NCBI RefSeq assembly: GCF_000963705.1
Contig: NZ_LAJY01000045.1
Span: 1-16,670, forward strand
Reading direction: 5' to 3'
DNA length: 16,670 bases
Source: Elstera litoralis
Lineage (GTDB): Bacteria > Pseudomonadota > Alphaproteobacteria > Elsterales > Elsteraceae
Position numbers and translations under genes: made by a program. Shown here piece after piece: positions 1-7,460 of the stretch. Below the pieces are notes generated by a model that searched no databases, was not told where the DNA came from, and saw only the letters and a program-made list of their open reading frames with translations. Positions within the stretch are counted from its first letter, which is position 1, and every line of letters begins with the position of its first letter.

Positions 1-148
1 ATGGCTCTTGGATATTTAATAATTCTAATTATGACTAAAACCTTGATTAGGGAAATATAGATAGAATTCTACAATTATATCGAGAAACTGAGATTAGACA
101 CTTAACAGTGTAAGCTCGAAACGTTACGAAAATTACTGAGCTGCTTAA

Positions 149-154
149 TATAAT
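149..154 (+). promoter_or_regulatory. Possible -10 promoter element for the chemotaxis receptor gene
   Basis: The hexamer TATAAT matches the sigma-70 -10 consensus exactly and lies about 118 bases before the receptor start. The best -35-like hexamer upstream, TTACGA at 124-129, matches only three of six positions and is spaced 19 bases away, so the promoter is weak as a sigma-70 call. In a 30% GC stretch such a hexamer can arise by chance. No sigma-28 flagellar-class promoter was recognised. Confidence 0.25.
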
Positions 155-254
155 ATTAGGATTCGAGATTTTATAACGGATCATCGCTATGGGTTGATGT
201 GGTGTGTCTATCCTTCCCTTTTCGTAAGAAAAATCCCGGACCGCACGACAGGAC

Positions 255-266
255 CCCCAGAAGGGG
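255..266 (+). promoter_or_regulatory. Ribosome binding site of the chemotaxis receptor, within a small GC hairpin
   Basis: AGAAGGGG at 259-266 sits 5 bases before ATG 272 and 11 bases before ATG 278, which favours 272. The four Gs at 263-266 can pair with CCCC at 255-258 across the tetraloop AGAA, so the Shine-Dalgarno core may be partly hidden in the mRNA. Four GC pairs is a small stem; regulation by it is inference only. Confidence 0.5.
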
Positions 267-271
267 AATGA

Positions 272-1987
272 ATGATTATGGTGGGTGCAGCAAAACGCTG
301 GCGGCTGAAATTGGGCGTTTCGGGGCGGATTTTTTTAATCTCGGTCGCAGTTTGTACCTTGGGTATTGCGCTAACCAGTGGTTACGGCATGTACCGGGCG
401 ATAGATGAGTTTGATCGACTTGGAAAAGCCTCAGTCGATTCGGCCTTTCGTGTTTTTCGGGATGTCTTAGCGCAATATGGCAAAGACTACCGCCTTGTCG
501 ATGGTAAGATGATGATCGGCGATTACACGGTCACGGCGGAAGATACGGCGGCGACCGACCGGGTAACGGCGGCGACCGGCGCGGTTATGTCTATCTTGGT
601 TGGCGACACCCGCGTCTCTACCAGTCTGCGTTTTCCGGACGGTAAGCGTCAAACGGGCGTCAAAATGGCCGATGGTCCGATCAAAACGGCAGTTTTGGGC
701 GAAGGAAAATCCTATCGCGGCACTTCGGGAACCGGCGCTGCAGTTTATTACGTCGCGTATGAGCCAATCAAAGATGTGAATGGCAAAGTCATTGGCGCGA
801 TCGGCCTTGGCATGCTGGCGAAGAATTTCATGGAAGCCGTTGACGTGATCGTGTGGCAGCAGGGCGCTATTGCCCTCGGCATGCTCGTGCTGTCTGGGCT
901 TGTGCTGTGGTTCGCCTTGGGCCGGGAAGTCAAACGCCTGAGCGTCTTGCGCGACCGGATTGAGGCGGTTGAAGCGGGGGATGTGAAAACAGCGGTCGCC
1001 TATACCGAGCGCGAGGATGAAATCGGCGCGCTGGCCCGCGCGGTCGATAGTTTCCGCGTGGCCACCATCGATCAAACCGCGCAGATGGAAGCGGCGGCGA
1101 TTGAAGCCCAGCGCGCCCAGGAACGCCGCTCGGCTATCGAAACCGCCACCGCGCATTTTTCCAGCGAAATGGAAGCGCTGTCGCGCAGCATTGGTGAGGC
1201 GGCGGATTTCATGCTTCAGCGCGTCGATGAGTTGAAGGGCTCGGTTTCGGCGGCCGAAGCCAATAGCCGGACGATTTTGAACACGGCGGAAACCGCCTCC
1301 AATAATGTCGGTACGGTCGCCGCGGCGGCAGAGGAACTGTCGGGTTCTATCCGCGATATTTCGCGGCAGATGGCGCGGGCGGCGGATACCGCTGGGCGCG
1401 GCGTGACGGAAGCGACCGCAACCAATGCCACCGTGCAGGAACTCGCCCGCTCGGCGGACCGGATCGGCGAAGTGGTTCGGCTGATTAACGATATCGCCGG
1501 ACAAACCAATCTGCTGGCGCTGAATGCCACCATCGAGGCGGCGCGGGCTGGGGAAGCGGGCAAGGGCTTTGCGGTCGTGGCCTCGGAAGTGAAAAACCTC
1601 GCGGCGCAAACGGCCAAAGCCACCGACGAAATCCAAACTCAAATCGCCGGTATCCAGGCCGAAACCAACCATGTGGTTGCTACCATTGGCGGCATTTCGG
1701 GCACGATCGAACAGATCAGCGAAATCGCCACCTCGGTTGCCGCTGCCGTGGAACAGCAGGGCGCGGCGACGGACGAAATCGCCCGCAATGTCCAGCAGGC
1801 CGCAACGGGCACCCATCAGGTAACGGACCATGTCAGCGCTATGTCGAAAACGACGAGTTCGATCAACGGCGCGGCGGGGGCCTTGCAAACCGTGGCGAGC
1901 GATTTGCGCCAGCGGGCAGCAGGGCTGCAAACGGCGGTAACGGTCTTCGTCGATCAACTGCACCGGGTCGGGTCTGAAGCGGCGTAA
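272..1987 (+). CDS. Methyl-accepting chemotaxis protein with a periplasmic Cache-type sensor
   Basis: A 571-residue inner-membrane chemoreceptor. A short cytoplasmic N-terminus is followed by a first membrane helix (about 19-37), a periplasmic domain (38-190), a second helix (198-217), a HAMP linker (about 218-270) and a long coiled-coil signalling domain. The hairpin tip at about 408-440 carries the highly conserved core QTNLLALNATIEAARAGEAG, which contacts CheA and CheW. The periplasmic part contains ILVGDTRVSTSL, GKSYRG and YYVAYEPIKD, typical of single-Cache (Cache_3-like) ligand-binding domains; the ligand cannot be read from sequence. The C-terminus has no CheR/CheB docking pentapeptide. 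No che genes are nearby, so it is an orphan receptor. ATG 278 is an alternative start. A terminator follows 21 bases after the stop. Confidence 0.95.
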   Translation: MIMVGAAKRWRLKLGVSGRIFLISVAVCTLGIALTSGYGMYRAIDEFDRLGKASVDSAFRVFRDVLAQYGKDYRLVDGKMMIGDYTVTAEDTAATDRVTAATGAVMSILVGDTRVSTSLRFPDGKRQTGVKMADGPIKTAVLGEGKSYRGTSGTGAAVYYVAYEPIKDVNGKVIGAIGLGMLAKNFMEAVDVIVWQQGAIALGMLVLSGLVLWFALGREVKRLSVLRDRIEAVEAGDVKTAVAYTEREDEIGALARAVDSFRVATIDQTAQMEAAAIEAQRAQERRSAIETATAHFSSEMEALSRSIGEAADFMLQRVDELKGSVSAAEANSRTILNTAETASNNVGTVAAAAEELSGSIRDISRQMARAADTAGRGVTEATATNATVQELARSADRIGEVVRLINDIAGQTNLLALNATIEAARAGEAGKGFAVVASEVKNLAAQTAKATDEIQTQIAGIQAETNHVVATIGGISGTIEQISEIATSVAAAVEQQGAATDEIARNVQQAATGTHQVTDHVSAMSKTTSSINGAAGALQTVASDLRQRAAGLQTAVTVFVDQLHRVGSEAA

Positions 1988-2008
1988 CCGGCTTCGATCC
2001 TGAGGAAG

Positions 2009-2036
2009 AAGACGGCGGCTCCAGGGCCGCCGTCTT
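2009..2036. terminator. Bidirectional Rho-independent terminator
   Basis: A perfect 11-bp inverted repeat, AAGACGGCGGC (2009-2019) and GCCGCCGTCTT (2026-2036), flanks a 6-base loop. TTTGTTT trails it on the plus strand, and TCTTCTTCC on the minus strand. It lies between the stop of the chemotaxis receptor and the stop of the convergent NTF2-like gene, and is well placed to end both transcripts. Confidence 0.9.
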
Positions 2037-2039
2037 TGT

Positions 2040-2516
2040 TTAGCCCCCCTGCTTTGCCTGATAGCGCTTCAGCCCCTCGGCGGCCTGGCGGCGGATTTTG
2101 CCCTGCACCAGCGGGCTCCATCCCAACACCAGCCCCATAGGGCCGAGGGCCTGGGCCGACCAGCGCCACAGGTTGAAGCTGTCGATATGGCGAATGATCT
2201 TCCCGTCTTGGAAGGTGAAGCGCGCCGAAACCCGATTCTCCACGGGCCGTTTGGTGGCGGAGAAACTGTAGCGGGCGACCCAATGGACCGCCCCTTCGTG
2301 CGCATCGGCCTTGATGTCGCTAAAGCTAATATCGAGATCGCTTGCACGCGCCAGCAGCATCGCCCACATATCGCCCGCCTCCCCGCCGACGAGGCGCGGA
2401 AAGACGGGGTCGCTAAACACGACCTCGGGATGGTAACACTCGGCCATCGCCTGGGCTTGGCGCGCCTGGAAACTGCTATAGAATTGCCCAATGAGGGCCG
2501 CATGGGCTTCGGACAT
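2040..2516 (-). CDS. NTF2-like / SnoaL-type nuclear transport factor 2 family protein
   Basis: A 158-residue soluble protein of the NTF2-like superfamily (SnoaL-like fold). The pattern near the N-terminus, FYSSFQARQAQAMAECYHPE followed by VVFSDPVFP, is typical of this family, as is the C-terminal strand FTFQDGKIIRHIDSFNLWRW. Such proteins form a cone-shaped pocket and may be isomerases, hydrolases, dehydratases or simple binding proteins, so no reaction can be assigned. The frame opens further upstream (to 2570), but the ATG at 2516 has a good ribosome site and the upstream part is unlike the family. The gene is divergent from degP across 67 bases and converges on the chemoreceptor. No signal peptide is seen. 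Confidence 0.85.
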   Translation of the reverse strand: MSEAHAALIGQFYSSFQARQAQAMAECYHPEVVFSDPVFPRLVGGEAGDMWAMLLARASDLDISFSDIKADAHEGAVHWVARYSFSATKRPVENRVSARFTFQDGKIIRHIDSFNLWRWSAQALGPMGLVLGWSPLVQGKIRRQAAEGLKRYQAKQGG

Positions 2517-2524
2517 GGTTTCGA

Positions 2525-2535
2525 CCTCTTCCTCC
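2525..2535 (-). promoter_or_regulatory. Ribosome binding site fixing the start of the NTF2-like gene
   Basis: On the minus strand this reads GGAGGAAGAGG. The AAGAGG part ends 8 bases before the ATG at 2516, which supports that start over the longer open frame beginning at 2570. Confidence 0.6.
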
Positions 2536-2571
2536 CGGATCTTGGTTGTTCTTGCCCGTAAGCTTGGCACA

Positions 2572-2578
2572 GAGAGGG
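2572..2578 (+). promoter_or_regulatory. Ribosome binding site fixing the start of degP
   Basis: GAGAGGG lies 5 bases before ATG 2584. This ATG opens a typical signal peptide, whereas the downstream open frame that encodes most of the protease has no sensible start of its own. The site therefore shows that 2584 is the real start of the interrupted gene. Confidence 0.6.
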
Positions 2579-2583
2579 AAAAA

Positions 2584-4013
2584 ATGGTGGTAAAAAAGCT
2601 AAACCTGTTCGCGCTATCGCTGAGTTTCGCGCTTGCTATCGGGAGTGCTGCCGCGCAAAACGCCGCAGCGGATCGCGCCGCAAAGCCGGGAACAGGTCAG
2701 CCTGTCCTTCGCCCCCGTGGTCAAACAGGCCGCGCCCGCCGTGGTGAATATCTACACCAAGAAGCGCGTGCGCGAGCAGGCGGCGCTGTCGCCTCTCTTG
2801 AACGATCCCTTCTTCCGCCAGTTCTTCGGCGACCGACTGCCGGTCGGCCCCAGCCGGGAGCGGGTGCAAAACTCGCTCGGCTCCGGCGTCATCCTTCGGG
2901 CTGACGGGCTGGTGGTGACGAATTACCACGTCATCAAAGACGCCGATGAAATTAGCGTGGTTCTGGCCGACCGGCGCGAGTTCGACGCGAAACTGGTGCG
3001 TTCGGACGAGCGGGTTGATCTTGCCGTCTTGAAGATCGATGCCGGTAAGGAAGTGCTGCCGGTGCTCCCGTTGATCGATAGCGACCAGTTGCAGGTCGGC
3101 GATTTGGTGCTGGCCATCGGCAATCCCTTCGGCGTCGGGCAGACCGTGACGCAAGGGATCGTCTCGGCGCTGGCGCGCACCAATGCCGGGATCACCGACT
3201 ATAATTTCTTCATCCAGACCGACGCCGCCATCAACCCTGGCAATTCCGGCGGCGCGTTGGTGACGATGGACGGGCGGCTTGCGGGCATCAATACCGCCAT
3301 CTATTCGCGTTCGGGCGGCTCGATTGGCATCGGCTTTGCCATTCCGGCGAATATGGTGCGCACGGTGCTGTCGGATGATGCGGCGCGCAACGGCAAGATC
3401 GTCCGTGCCTGGTTCGGTGGTTCCGGCCAGCCGGTGACGCAGGACGTGGCGGCCAGTCTTGGCCTGTCGCGGCCCTCGGGGGTCTTGATCGCCGAAGTCC
3501 ACCCGGAGAGCCCGGCGGCCCAAGCGGGCATTCGCGCAGGCGACGTGATTACCGCCTTCAACGGCAATGACGTACCCGATCCCGAAGCCCTGCGCTTCCG
3601 CATCGCCACCCAGCCGATTGGTGAAACGGCCAGCTTTACGATTGTGCGCCGGGGCCAGTCGATCACCGCCAGCGCCAAGCTGATCGCGCCGCCGGAGACC
3701 CCGAAGCGCGAGGCGACTTTGTTGAAGGGGCAACAGCCGCTCGCCGGGGCCACTATCGCCAATCTCTCGCCCGCCCTGGTGGAGGAGATGGGCATCCCCG
3801 GCCCCTCGCGCGGCGTGATTCTTGTGGATATCGTAGCCCGAAGCCCGGCGGCGCGCGTCGGCTTCCAGCCCGGCGATCTGCTGCAACAGGTGAACGGCAC
3901 TCAGATTGCCAGCGTCGGCGACGCCGTAACCGCTCTCGGGCGCGGCCAAAACTTGGCGCATCACCATCAAACGCGGTGACGAGGTGCTGACGGATACGTT
4001 TGGGAAGAAGTAG
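2584..4013 (+). CDS. degP: Periplasmic Do/DegP-type serine endoprotease, interrupted by two 1-base frame shifts
   Basis: A Do/HtrA protease that degrades or refolds misfolded envelope proteins. The signal peptide is MVVKKLNLFALSLSFALAIG with a cleavage region of AAAQ type. In the reconstructed protein the trypsin domain carries the full triad: His115 in TNYHV, Asp145 in VDLAVLKID and Ser221 in NPGNSGG. Two PDZ domains follow (about 275-360 and 375-470). The frame breaks twice, each time by one apparent extra base: near AAAA 2657-2660, and near AAAA 3948-3951, after which the true C-terminus WRITIKRGDEVLTDTFGKK reads on to the stop at 4011. Removing one A at each site gives 475 residues, normal for the family. 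The indels look like sequence errors; two real mutations would leave it a pseudogene. First gene of the plus-strand cluster. Confidence 0.9.
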
Positions 4014-4030
4014 GGCGAAAGGGCAGATAG

Positions 4031-4801
4031 ATGTTCAAGCGGATCGGCATACTGATGATGTTGGGGCTGGCGGCTTGTGCCACGCCCGATACCGATTCAT
4101 CGGCGCGCCCATCGACGGGGCTCACTGACGTGGCTTTGATCCGGCAAACCATGCCGTCTATCGTAACAATAAAGGCCGAAACGACAGTCTGGGCACCAAC
4201 CACAGAGACCTTACCGTCCGGCGATAAGCCTGCGCGGCGTATGGTCTCGCATCATCTCAGGCTAACCTCGGGGGTTATCGTTTCGGCTGCGGGGCATGTT
4301 CTGACGTTCCGTCGCTCTTTGGAGGGTATGGAGACGATCAGGGTTGTTACCCACGAGGGCTTTGGCTTTCCTGCGCGAGAAATCCGTGCCGATCCAATAA
4401 CCGATTTGGTTTTGCTGCAAGTGGAGACTGATGGGCAAATCTTGACGCCAATCCCGCTCGCCCTGCACCGACAGCCCAAAAATGGTGACCGTGTTCTTTC
4501 GGTGAGTATGCTCGATTTTATTGCCCCGAAGACAGCCGTAGGGGCCATCGAAAACGCAAATTTTCATCCGGCGACGGGGCCGGGTCGCATTGTAACCAAG
4601 ATTGATACGGCGACCGAGGTGCCGGGAAATGGGGGGGCGCTCGTCAGCGCGGATGGCCTGCTTCTCGGGATTATCCTTGGTCCACGGCAAGCCGTCGGGC
4701 AGACTTGGGATGGAACCTTTGCGCTGCCTCTATCCGCGTTTCGTTCCTTCTTGGATGGTCTGCCGCTCGCTCAGTCATCTGAGGCAACGGCAACCCAATG
4801 A
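4031..4801 (+). CDS. Lipoprotein with a degenerate trypsin/DegP-like domain (predicted pseudoprotease)
   Basis: A 256-residue protein with a lipoprotein signal (lipobox LAAC, lipid-bearing Cys16) and a trypsin-like domain resembling the neighbouring DegP. Residues 81-105 align without gaps to the DegP His segment, but Arg95 replaces the catalytic His. Asp125 in TDLVLL is kept. Around the nucleophile the sequence is VPGNGGALV, so the Ser of GNSGG is missing. The reading frame is intact on both sides, so this is not an indel artefact. PDZ domains are absent. It follows degP by 17 bases with AAAGGG 7 bases before its ATG, and its stop overlaps the rarA start (ATGA). GC is lower (32/60 and 31/60 in two sampled blocks). 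It is probably non-proteolytic, perhaps a binding or regulatory partner of DegP; that role is inference. Confidence 0.8.
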   Translation: MFKRIGILMMLGLAACATPDTDSSARPSTGLTDVALIRQTMPSIVTIKAETTVWAPTTETLPSGDKPARRMVSHHLRLTSGVIVSAAGHVLTFRRSLEGMETIRVVTHEGFGFPAREIRADPITDLVLLQVETDGQILTPIPLALHRQPKNGDRVLSVSMLDFIAPKTAVGAIENANFHPATGPGRIVTKIDTATEVPGNGGALVSADGLLLGIILGPRQAVGQTWDGTFALPLSAFRSFLDGLPLAQSSEATATQ

Positions 4802-6102
4802 CCGATCTCTTCCCCCCCGTCGTAGCCGACACCCAGCCGCTCGCCGACCGCTTGCGCCCGGCGAAGCTTGCCGACGTGGTGGGGCAGGATCATTTGTTGG
4901 GACCGAGTGGCCCGATCGGGCGGATGCTGGCGGCCAAACGCTTGGGCTCGATGATCCTCTGGGGGCCGCCCGGCTGCGGTAAGACCACCTTGGCGCGGTT
5001 GTTAGCGGCGGAAGCCGGGCTGACCTTCGAGCCGCTGTCGGCGGTCATGTCCGGCATTGCCGAGTTGCGCAAACTGTTCGAGGCGGCGGCGAAGCGGCGC
5101 GCGCAGGGCAAGGGGACGCTGCTGTTCATCGACGAAATCCACCGCTTCAACCGGTCCCAGCAGGACGGGTTTTTGCCGGTGGTGGAGGATGGCACCGTTA
5201 TTCTGGTCGGCGCGACGACGGAGAATCCCTCCTTCTCCCTGAATGCCGCCGTGCTGTCGCGGGCGCAGGTCTTCGTGCTGAAGCGCCTTGAGGAAAAAGG
5301 CATGGCGCTGCTGTTGGACCGCGCCGAAGCGTTGACCGGCCAGCCGCTGCCGCTGACGGTGGAAGCGCGCGAGCTGTTGCTGACCTTGGCCGATGGCGAC
5401 GGGCGCTATCTGCTCAATCTTGCCGAAGCTTTATTCGCGCTAAAAGACCTGCCGCCGCTCGATTCGGCAGGGCTGCTGGCGTCGGTCCAAAAGCGCGCGC
5501 CGCTCTACGATAAGGACCGGGAGGAGCATTATAATCTCATCTCGGCGTTGCATAAGTCGCTGCGCGGCTCGGACGTGGATGCGGCGCTCTATTGGTTTCA
5601 GCGCATGCTGCTGGGCGGGGAAGACCCGCATTTCATCGCCCGGCGACTGACGCGCTTTGCGGCGGAAGATATTGGGCTGGCCGATCCGCTGGCGCTCCCC
5701 CAGGCGATTGCCGCCTGGGACGCTTACGATAAGCTCGGCTCGCCGGAAGGGGAATTGGCGCTGGCCCAAGCCGTGGTCTATCTGGCGACCGCCCCCAAAT
5801 CGAACGCCACCTACCGGGCTTTCAAGAATGCCGCCAAGGCCGCGCGCGATACCGGCTCGATGATGCCGCCCAAACATATTCTCAACGCGCCGACGCGGCT
5901 GATGAAGGATATCGGCTATGGCGCGGGCTATGCCTACGATCACGATACGGCCGATGGGTTTTCCGGGCAGAATTACTTCCCCGAGAACCTGCCGCGCACG
6001 CGCTTTTACGATCCGCCCGAACGCGGCTTCGAGCGCGAGATTCGCAAGCGGCTGGAGTATTGGGACAAGCTGCGGGCGAAGCGCCAGGAGGGGGGCGAAT
6101 GA
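4798..6102 (+). CDS. rarA: Replication-associated recombination protein A (RarA/MgsA), AAA+ ATPase
   Basis: A 434-residue AAA+ ATPase of the RarA/MgsA/WRNIP1 family, which acts at stalled replication forks and is related to clamp-loader subunits. Walker A is GPPGCGKT at residues 56-63, Walker B is LLFIDEIH at 108-115, and the sensor-1 segment is GATTENP at 138-144. The C-terminal part contains the family's tetramerisation region, with the MLLGGEDPHFIARRL stretch and the pattern GYAYDHD followed by QNYFPENLP. Length is normal. The ATG overlaps the stop of the preceding lipoprotein gene by four bases, and its own stop overlaps the crcB start in the same way, so translation is probably coupled across all three. 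Confidence 0.97.
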   Translation: MTDLFPPVVADTQPLADRLRPAKLADVVGQDHLLGPSGPIGRMLAAKRLGSMILWGPPGCGKTTLARLLAAEAGLTFEPLSAVMSGIAELRKLFEAAAKRRAQGKGTLLFIDEIHRFNRSQQDGFLPVVEDGTVILVGATTENPSFSLNAAVLSRAQVFVLKRLEEKGMALLLDRAEALTGQPLPLTVEARELLLTLADGDGRYLLNLAEALFALKDLPPLDSAGLLASVQKRAPLYDKDREEHYNLISALHKSLRGSDVDAALYWFQRMLLGGEDPHFIARRLTRFAAEDIGLADPLALPQAIAAWDAYDKLGSPEGELALAQAVVYLATAPKSNATYRAFKNAAKAARDTGSMMPPKHILNAPTRLMKDIGYGAGYAYDHDTADGFSGQNYFPENLPRTRFYDPPERGFEREIRKRLEYWDKLRAKRQEGGE

Positions 6103-6477
6103 AGTCGGTTCTACTGGTGGCTTTGGGGGGCGGATTGGGCTCGGCGGCGCGCTATCTGATGGTGCTCGGCGTCGGGCGTTGGCTCGGGACCGGGTTTCCG
6201 TGGGGCACGCTGTCGGTGAATTTGCTCGGCTGTTTTCTGATGGGGCTGCTGACGGCGCTGTTCACCGGGCCGCTGCCGGTCTCCTCCGATACGCGGCTGT
6301 TTTTCACTACGGGCCTCCTTGGCGGCTTCACCACGTTTTTCGGCCTTTGGGCTCGATGCCTCGGGCTTGATCGACCGGGGGGATAGTGGGGCTGCGTTGA
6401 TGTATCTGGCGGGATCGGTTGCCTTGGGGTATGCCGGGGTGAGGGTAGGAGCCGCCGTTATCAGGCTCTGGGGTTAA
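6099..6477 (+). CDS. crcB: Fluoride ion channel CrcB/Fluc, interrupted by one frame shift
   Basis: A small four-helix membrane protein that exports fluoride as a dual-topology dimer. Family features are GGGLGSAARYLM at residues 9-20, the helix GTLSVNLLGCFLMG, and the segment TGLLGGFTTF. The frame breaks in TTTTT at 6336-6340. In the uninterrupted frame translation ends early at 6386 with an unrelated tail. Dropping one T restores FTTFSAFGLDASGLIDRG and a final helix (LAGSVALGYAGVRVGAAVIR), ending at TAA 6475-6477. The restored protein has 125 residues, the usual CrcB length. The ATG overlaps the rarA stop. The shift is probably a sequence error. Confidence 0.9.
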
Positions 6478-6481
6478 GGAG
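6476..6481 (+). promoter_or_regulatory. Ribosome binding site for rluC, overlapping the crcB stop codon
   Basis: AAGGAG starts inside the restored crcB stop TAA (6475-6477) and ends 7 bases before ATG 6489. This is the strongest Shine-Dalgarno site in the cluster. Its position supports the restored crcB end rather than the early stop at 6386. Confidence 0.7.
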
Positions 6482-6488
6482 TAAAGTC

Positions 6489-7460
6489 ATGTCGGTCGAA
6501 CAACGCACCGTCAGCCAGGATGAGGCGGATATTCGGATCGACCGCTGGTTCAAGCGTCATTACCCGGAACTGCCGTTCGGGCGGCTGTCGAAGCTGATGC
6601 GCACCGGGCAAATCCGCCTCGACGGCAAGCGCGTCGAAGGCTCGGAGCGGCTGGAACCCGGCCAGACTATCCGCGTCCCGCCGTTGGGCGATCTCGACGG
6701 TCCGCCGCCGCCGCGCCCCATCGATCCGCACGTCGCCAAAGATTTGCAGCAGATGGTGCTCCACCGCGACGAGGATGTGATCGTTCTCAATAAGCCGACC
6801 GGCCTTGCGGTCCAGGGCGGCACCGGCACGACGCGGCATCTCGATGGCATGCTGGACGCGCTGAAGTTCGAGTTGAACGAGCGCCCGCGCCTCGTGCATC
6901 GGCTCGATAAAGATACCTCCGGCATTCTCGTACTGGCCCGCACGGCGCTTGCGGCGAGCAAGCTGGCGGCGGCGTTCAAAGACCGTGAAACTGAGAAGAT
7001 CTATTGGGCCGTCACGGCAAAAGTGCCGGTGCCCAATGAAGGCACGATTGATCTACGCCTCGCCAAAAAGGGCAGCCCGCAGGGCGAGCGCGTGGCGGTG
7101 GATGGCGAGGATGGCCAAAAAGCCATTACCGACTATGAGGTGATCGACTATGCCGCCTCGCGCGCGGCTCTCGTCCGTCTGCGCCCGATCACGGGGCGGA
7201 CCCATCAGTTGCGCGTCCATTGCGCCGCCATCGGCACGCCGATCTTGGGCGATGCCAAATATGGCGGGGCCGAGGCGATCATTCACGGCGTCGAATATAT
7301 GCGCTCGCTGCATCTGCACGCCCGGCGACTGAAAGTGCCGCACCCGCGCGGTGGTTTTCTGGAAGTGACGGCCCCACTTCCGCCCCATATGAAGGCTACC
7401 TTCGCCTACTTCGGCTTTACGGCCCGAAGGGAGCTAAGGGCATGGCGGCGATTGATCTGA
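6489..7460 (+). CDS. rluC: RluC-type 23S rRNA pseudouridine synthase
   Basis: A 323-residue RluA-family pseudouridine synthase that isomerises uridines in 23S rRNA. An N-terminal S4 RNA-binding domain (about residues 14-65) precedes the catalytic domain. The catalytic motif HRLDKDTSG is at 137-145 with catalytic Asp140, and the conserved GRTHQLRVH is at 236-244. The S4 domain rules out RluA itself, and VLNKPTGLAVQGGTG resembles RluC more than RluD, which usually has a VHPGAG pattern. Exact target uridines cannot be read from sequence. The last 19 bases overlap the following HAD gene. Confidence 0.93.
   Translation: MSVEQRTVSQDEADIRIDRWFKRHYPELPFGRLSKLMRTGQIRLDGKRVEGSERLEPGQTIRVPPLGDLDGPPPPRPIDPHVAKDLQQMVLHRDEDVIVLNKPTGLAVQGGTGTTRHLDGMLDALKFELNERPRLVHRLDKDTSGILVLARTALAASKLAAAFKDRETEKIYWAVTAKVPVPNEGTIDLRLAKKGSPQGERVAVDGEDGQKAITDYEVIDYAASRAALVRLRPITGRTHQLRVHCAAIGTPILGDAKYGGAEAIIHGVEYMRSLHLHARRLKVPHPRGGFLEVTAPLPPHMKATFAYFGFTARRELRAWRRLI
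7427..7433 (+). promoter_or_regulatory. Ribosome binding site fixing the start of the HAD gene
   Basis: AAGGGAG ends 8 bases before ATG 7442, inside the tail of the rluC gene. It supports starting the HAD protein at MAAIDLILFDVDGT rather than at the upstream in-frame start near 7220, which would add 74 residues with no family match. Confidence 0.6.

Larger units (their letters stand above)
1..271. other. AT-rich non-coding leader upstream of the chemotaxis receptor
   Basis: No convincing gene lies here. Counted by hand, GC is 16/60, 19/60 and 18/60 in the three blocks covering 1-180, against 41/60 in a sampled block of the rarA gene, so the base composition changes sharply at about 190. The stretch holds small palindromes: ATAATT/AATTAT at 19-32, TAGAATTCTA at 62-71, and ACACT/AGTGT around a 4-base loop at 98-111. 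Short open frames at 1-60 (plus) and 47-184 (minus) have no clear ribosome site or recognisable product. It is probably a promoter and regulatory region for the downstream receptor. A remnant of acquired DNA is possible but unproven. Confidence 0.5.

Noticed and set aside
1..60. Short hydrophobic open frame beginning at the first base
   Set aside because: Only 19 codons, and nothing can be said about upstream signals because it starts at the window edge.
47..184. 45-residue open frame on the minus strand in the AT-rich leader
   Set aside because: No convincing ribosome site, no recognisable product, and stop-poor reading by chance is possible over this length.
467..1963. Long open frame (498 codons) on the minus strand opposite the chemoreceptor
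   Set aside because: Its product is Arg/His/Gly-rich with no family pattern, and it mirrors the codons of a clear receptor gene; high-GC antisense frames of this kind are common.
2636..3970. Long open frame (444 codons) on the minus strand opposite degP
   Set aside because: A shadow of a clear protease gene with intact catalytic motifs; the antisense product has no recognisable domain.
2584..4013. Programmed ribosomal frameshifting to explain the broken genes
   Set aside because: Unrelated genes all need a forward skip at differing sites, without conserved slippery signals or stimulatory structures; sequence error is simpler.
4620..4645. Indel in the G-run as the reason the lipoprotein lacks its catalytic Ser
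   Set aside because: The frame matches the trypsin-like pattern on both sides of the G-run, so a single-base indel cannot account for the missing codon; the His is replaced as well.
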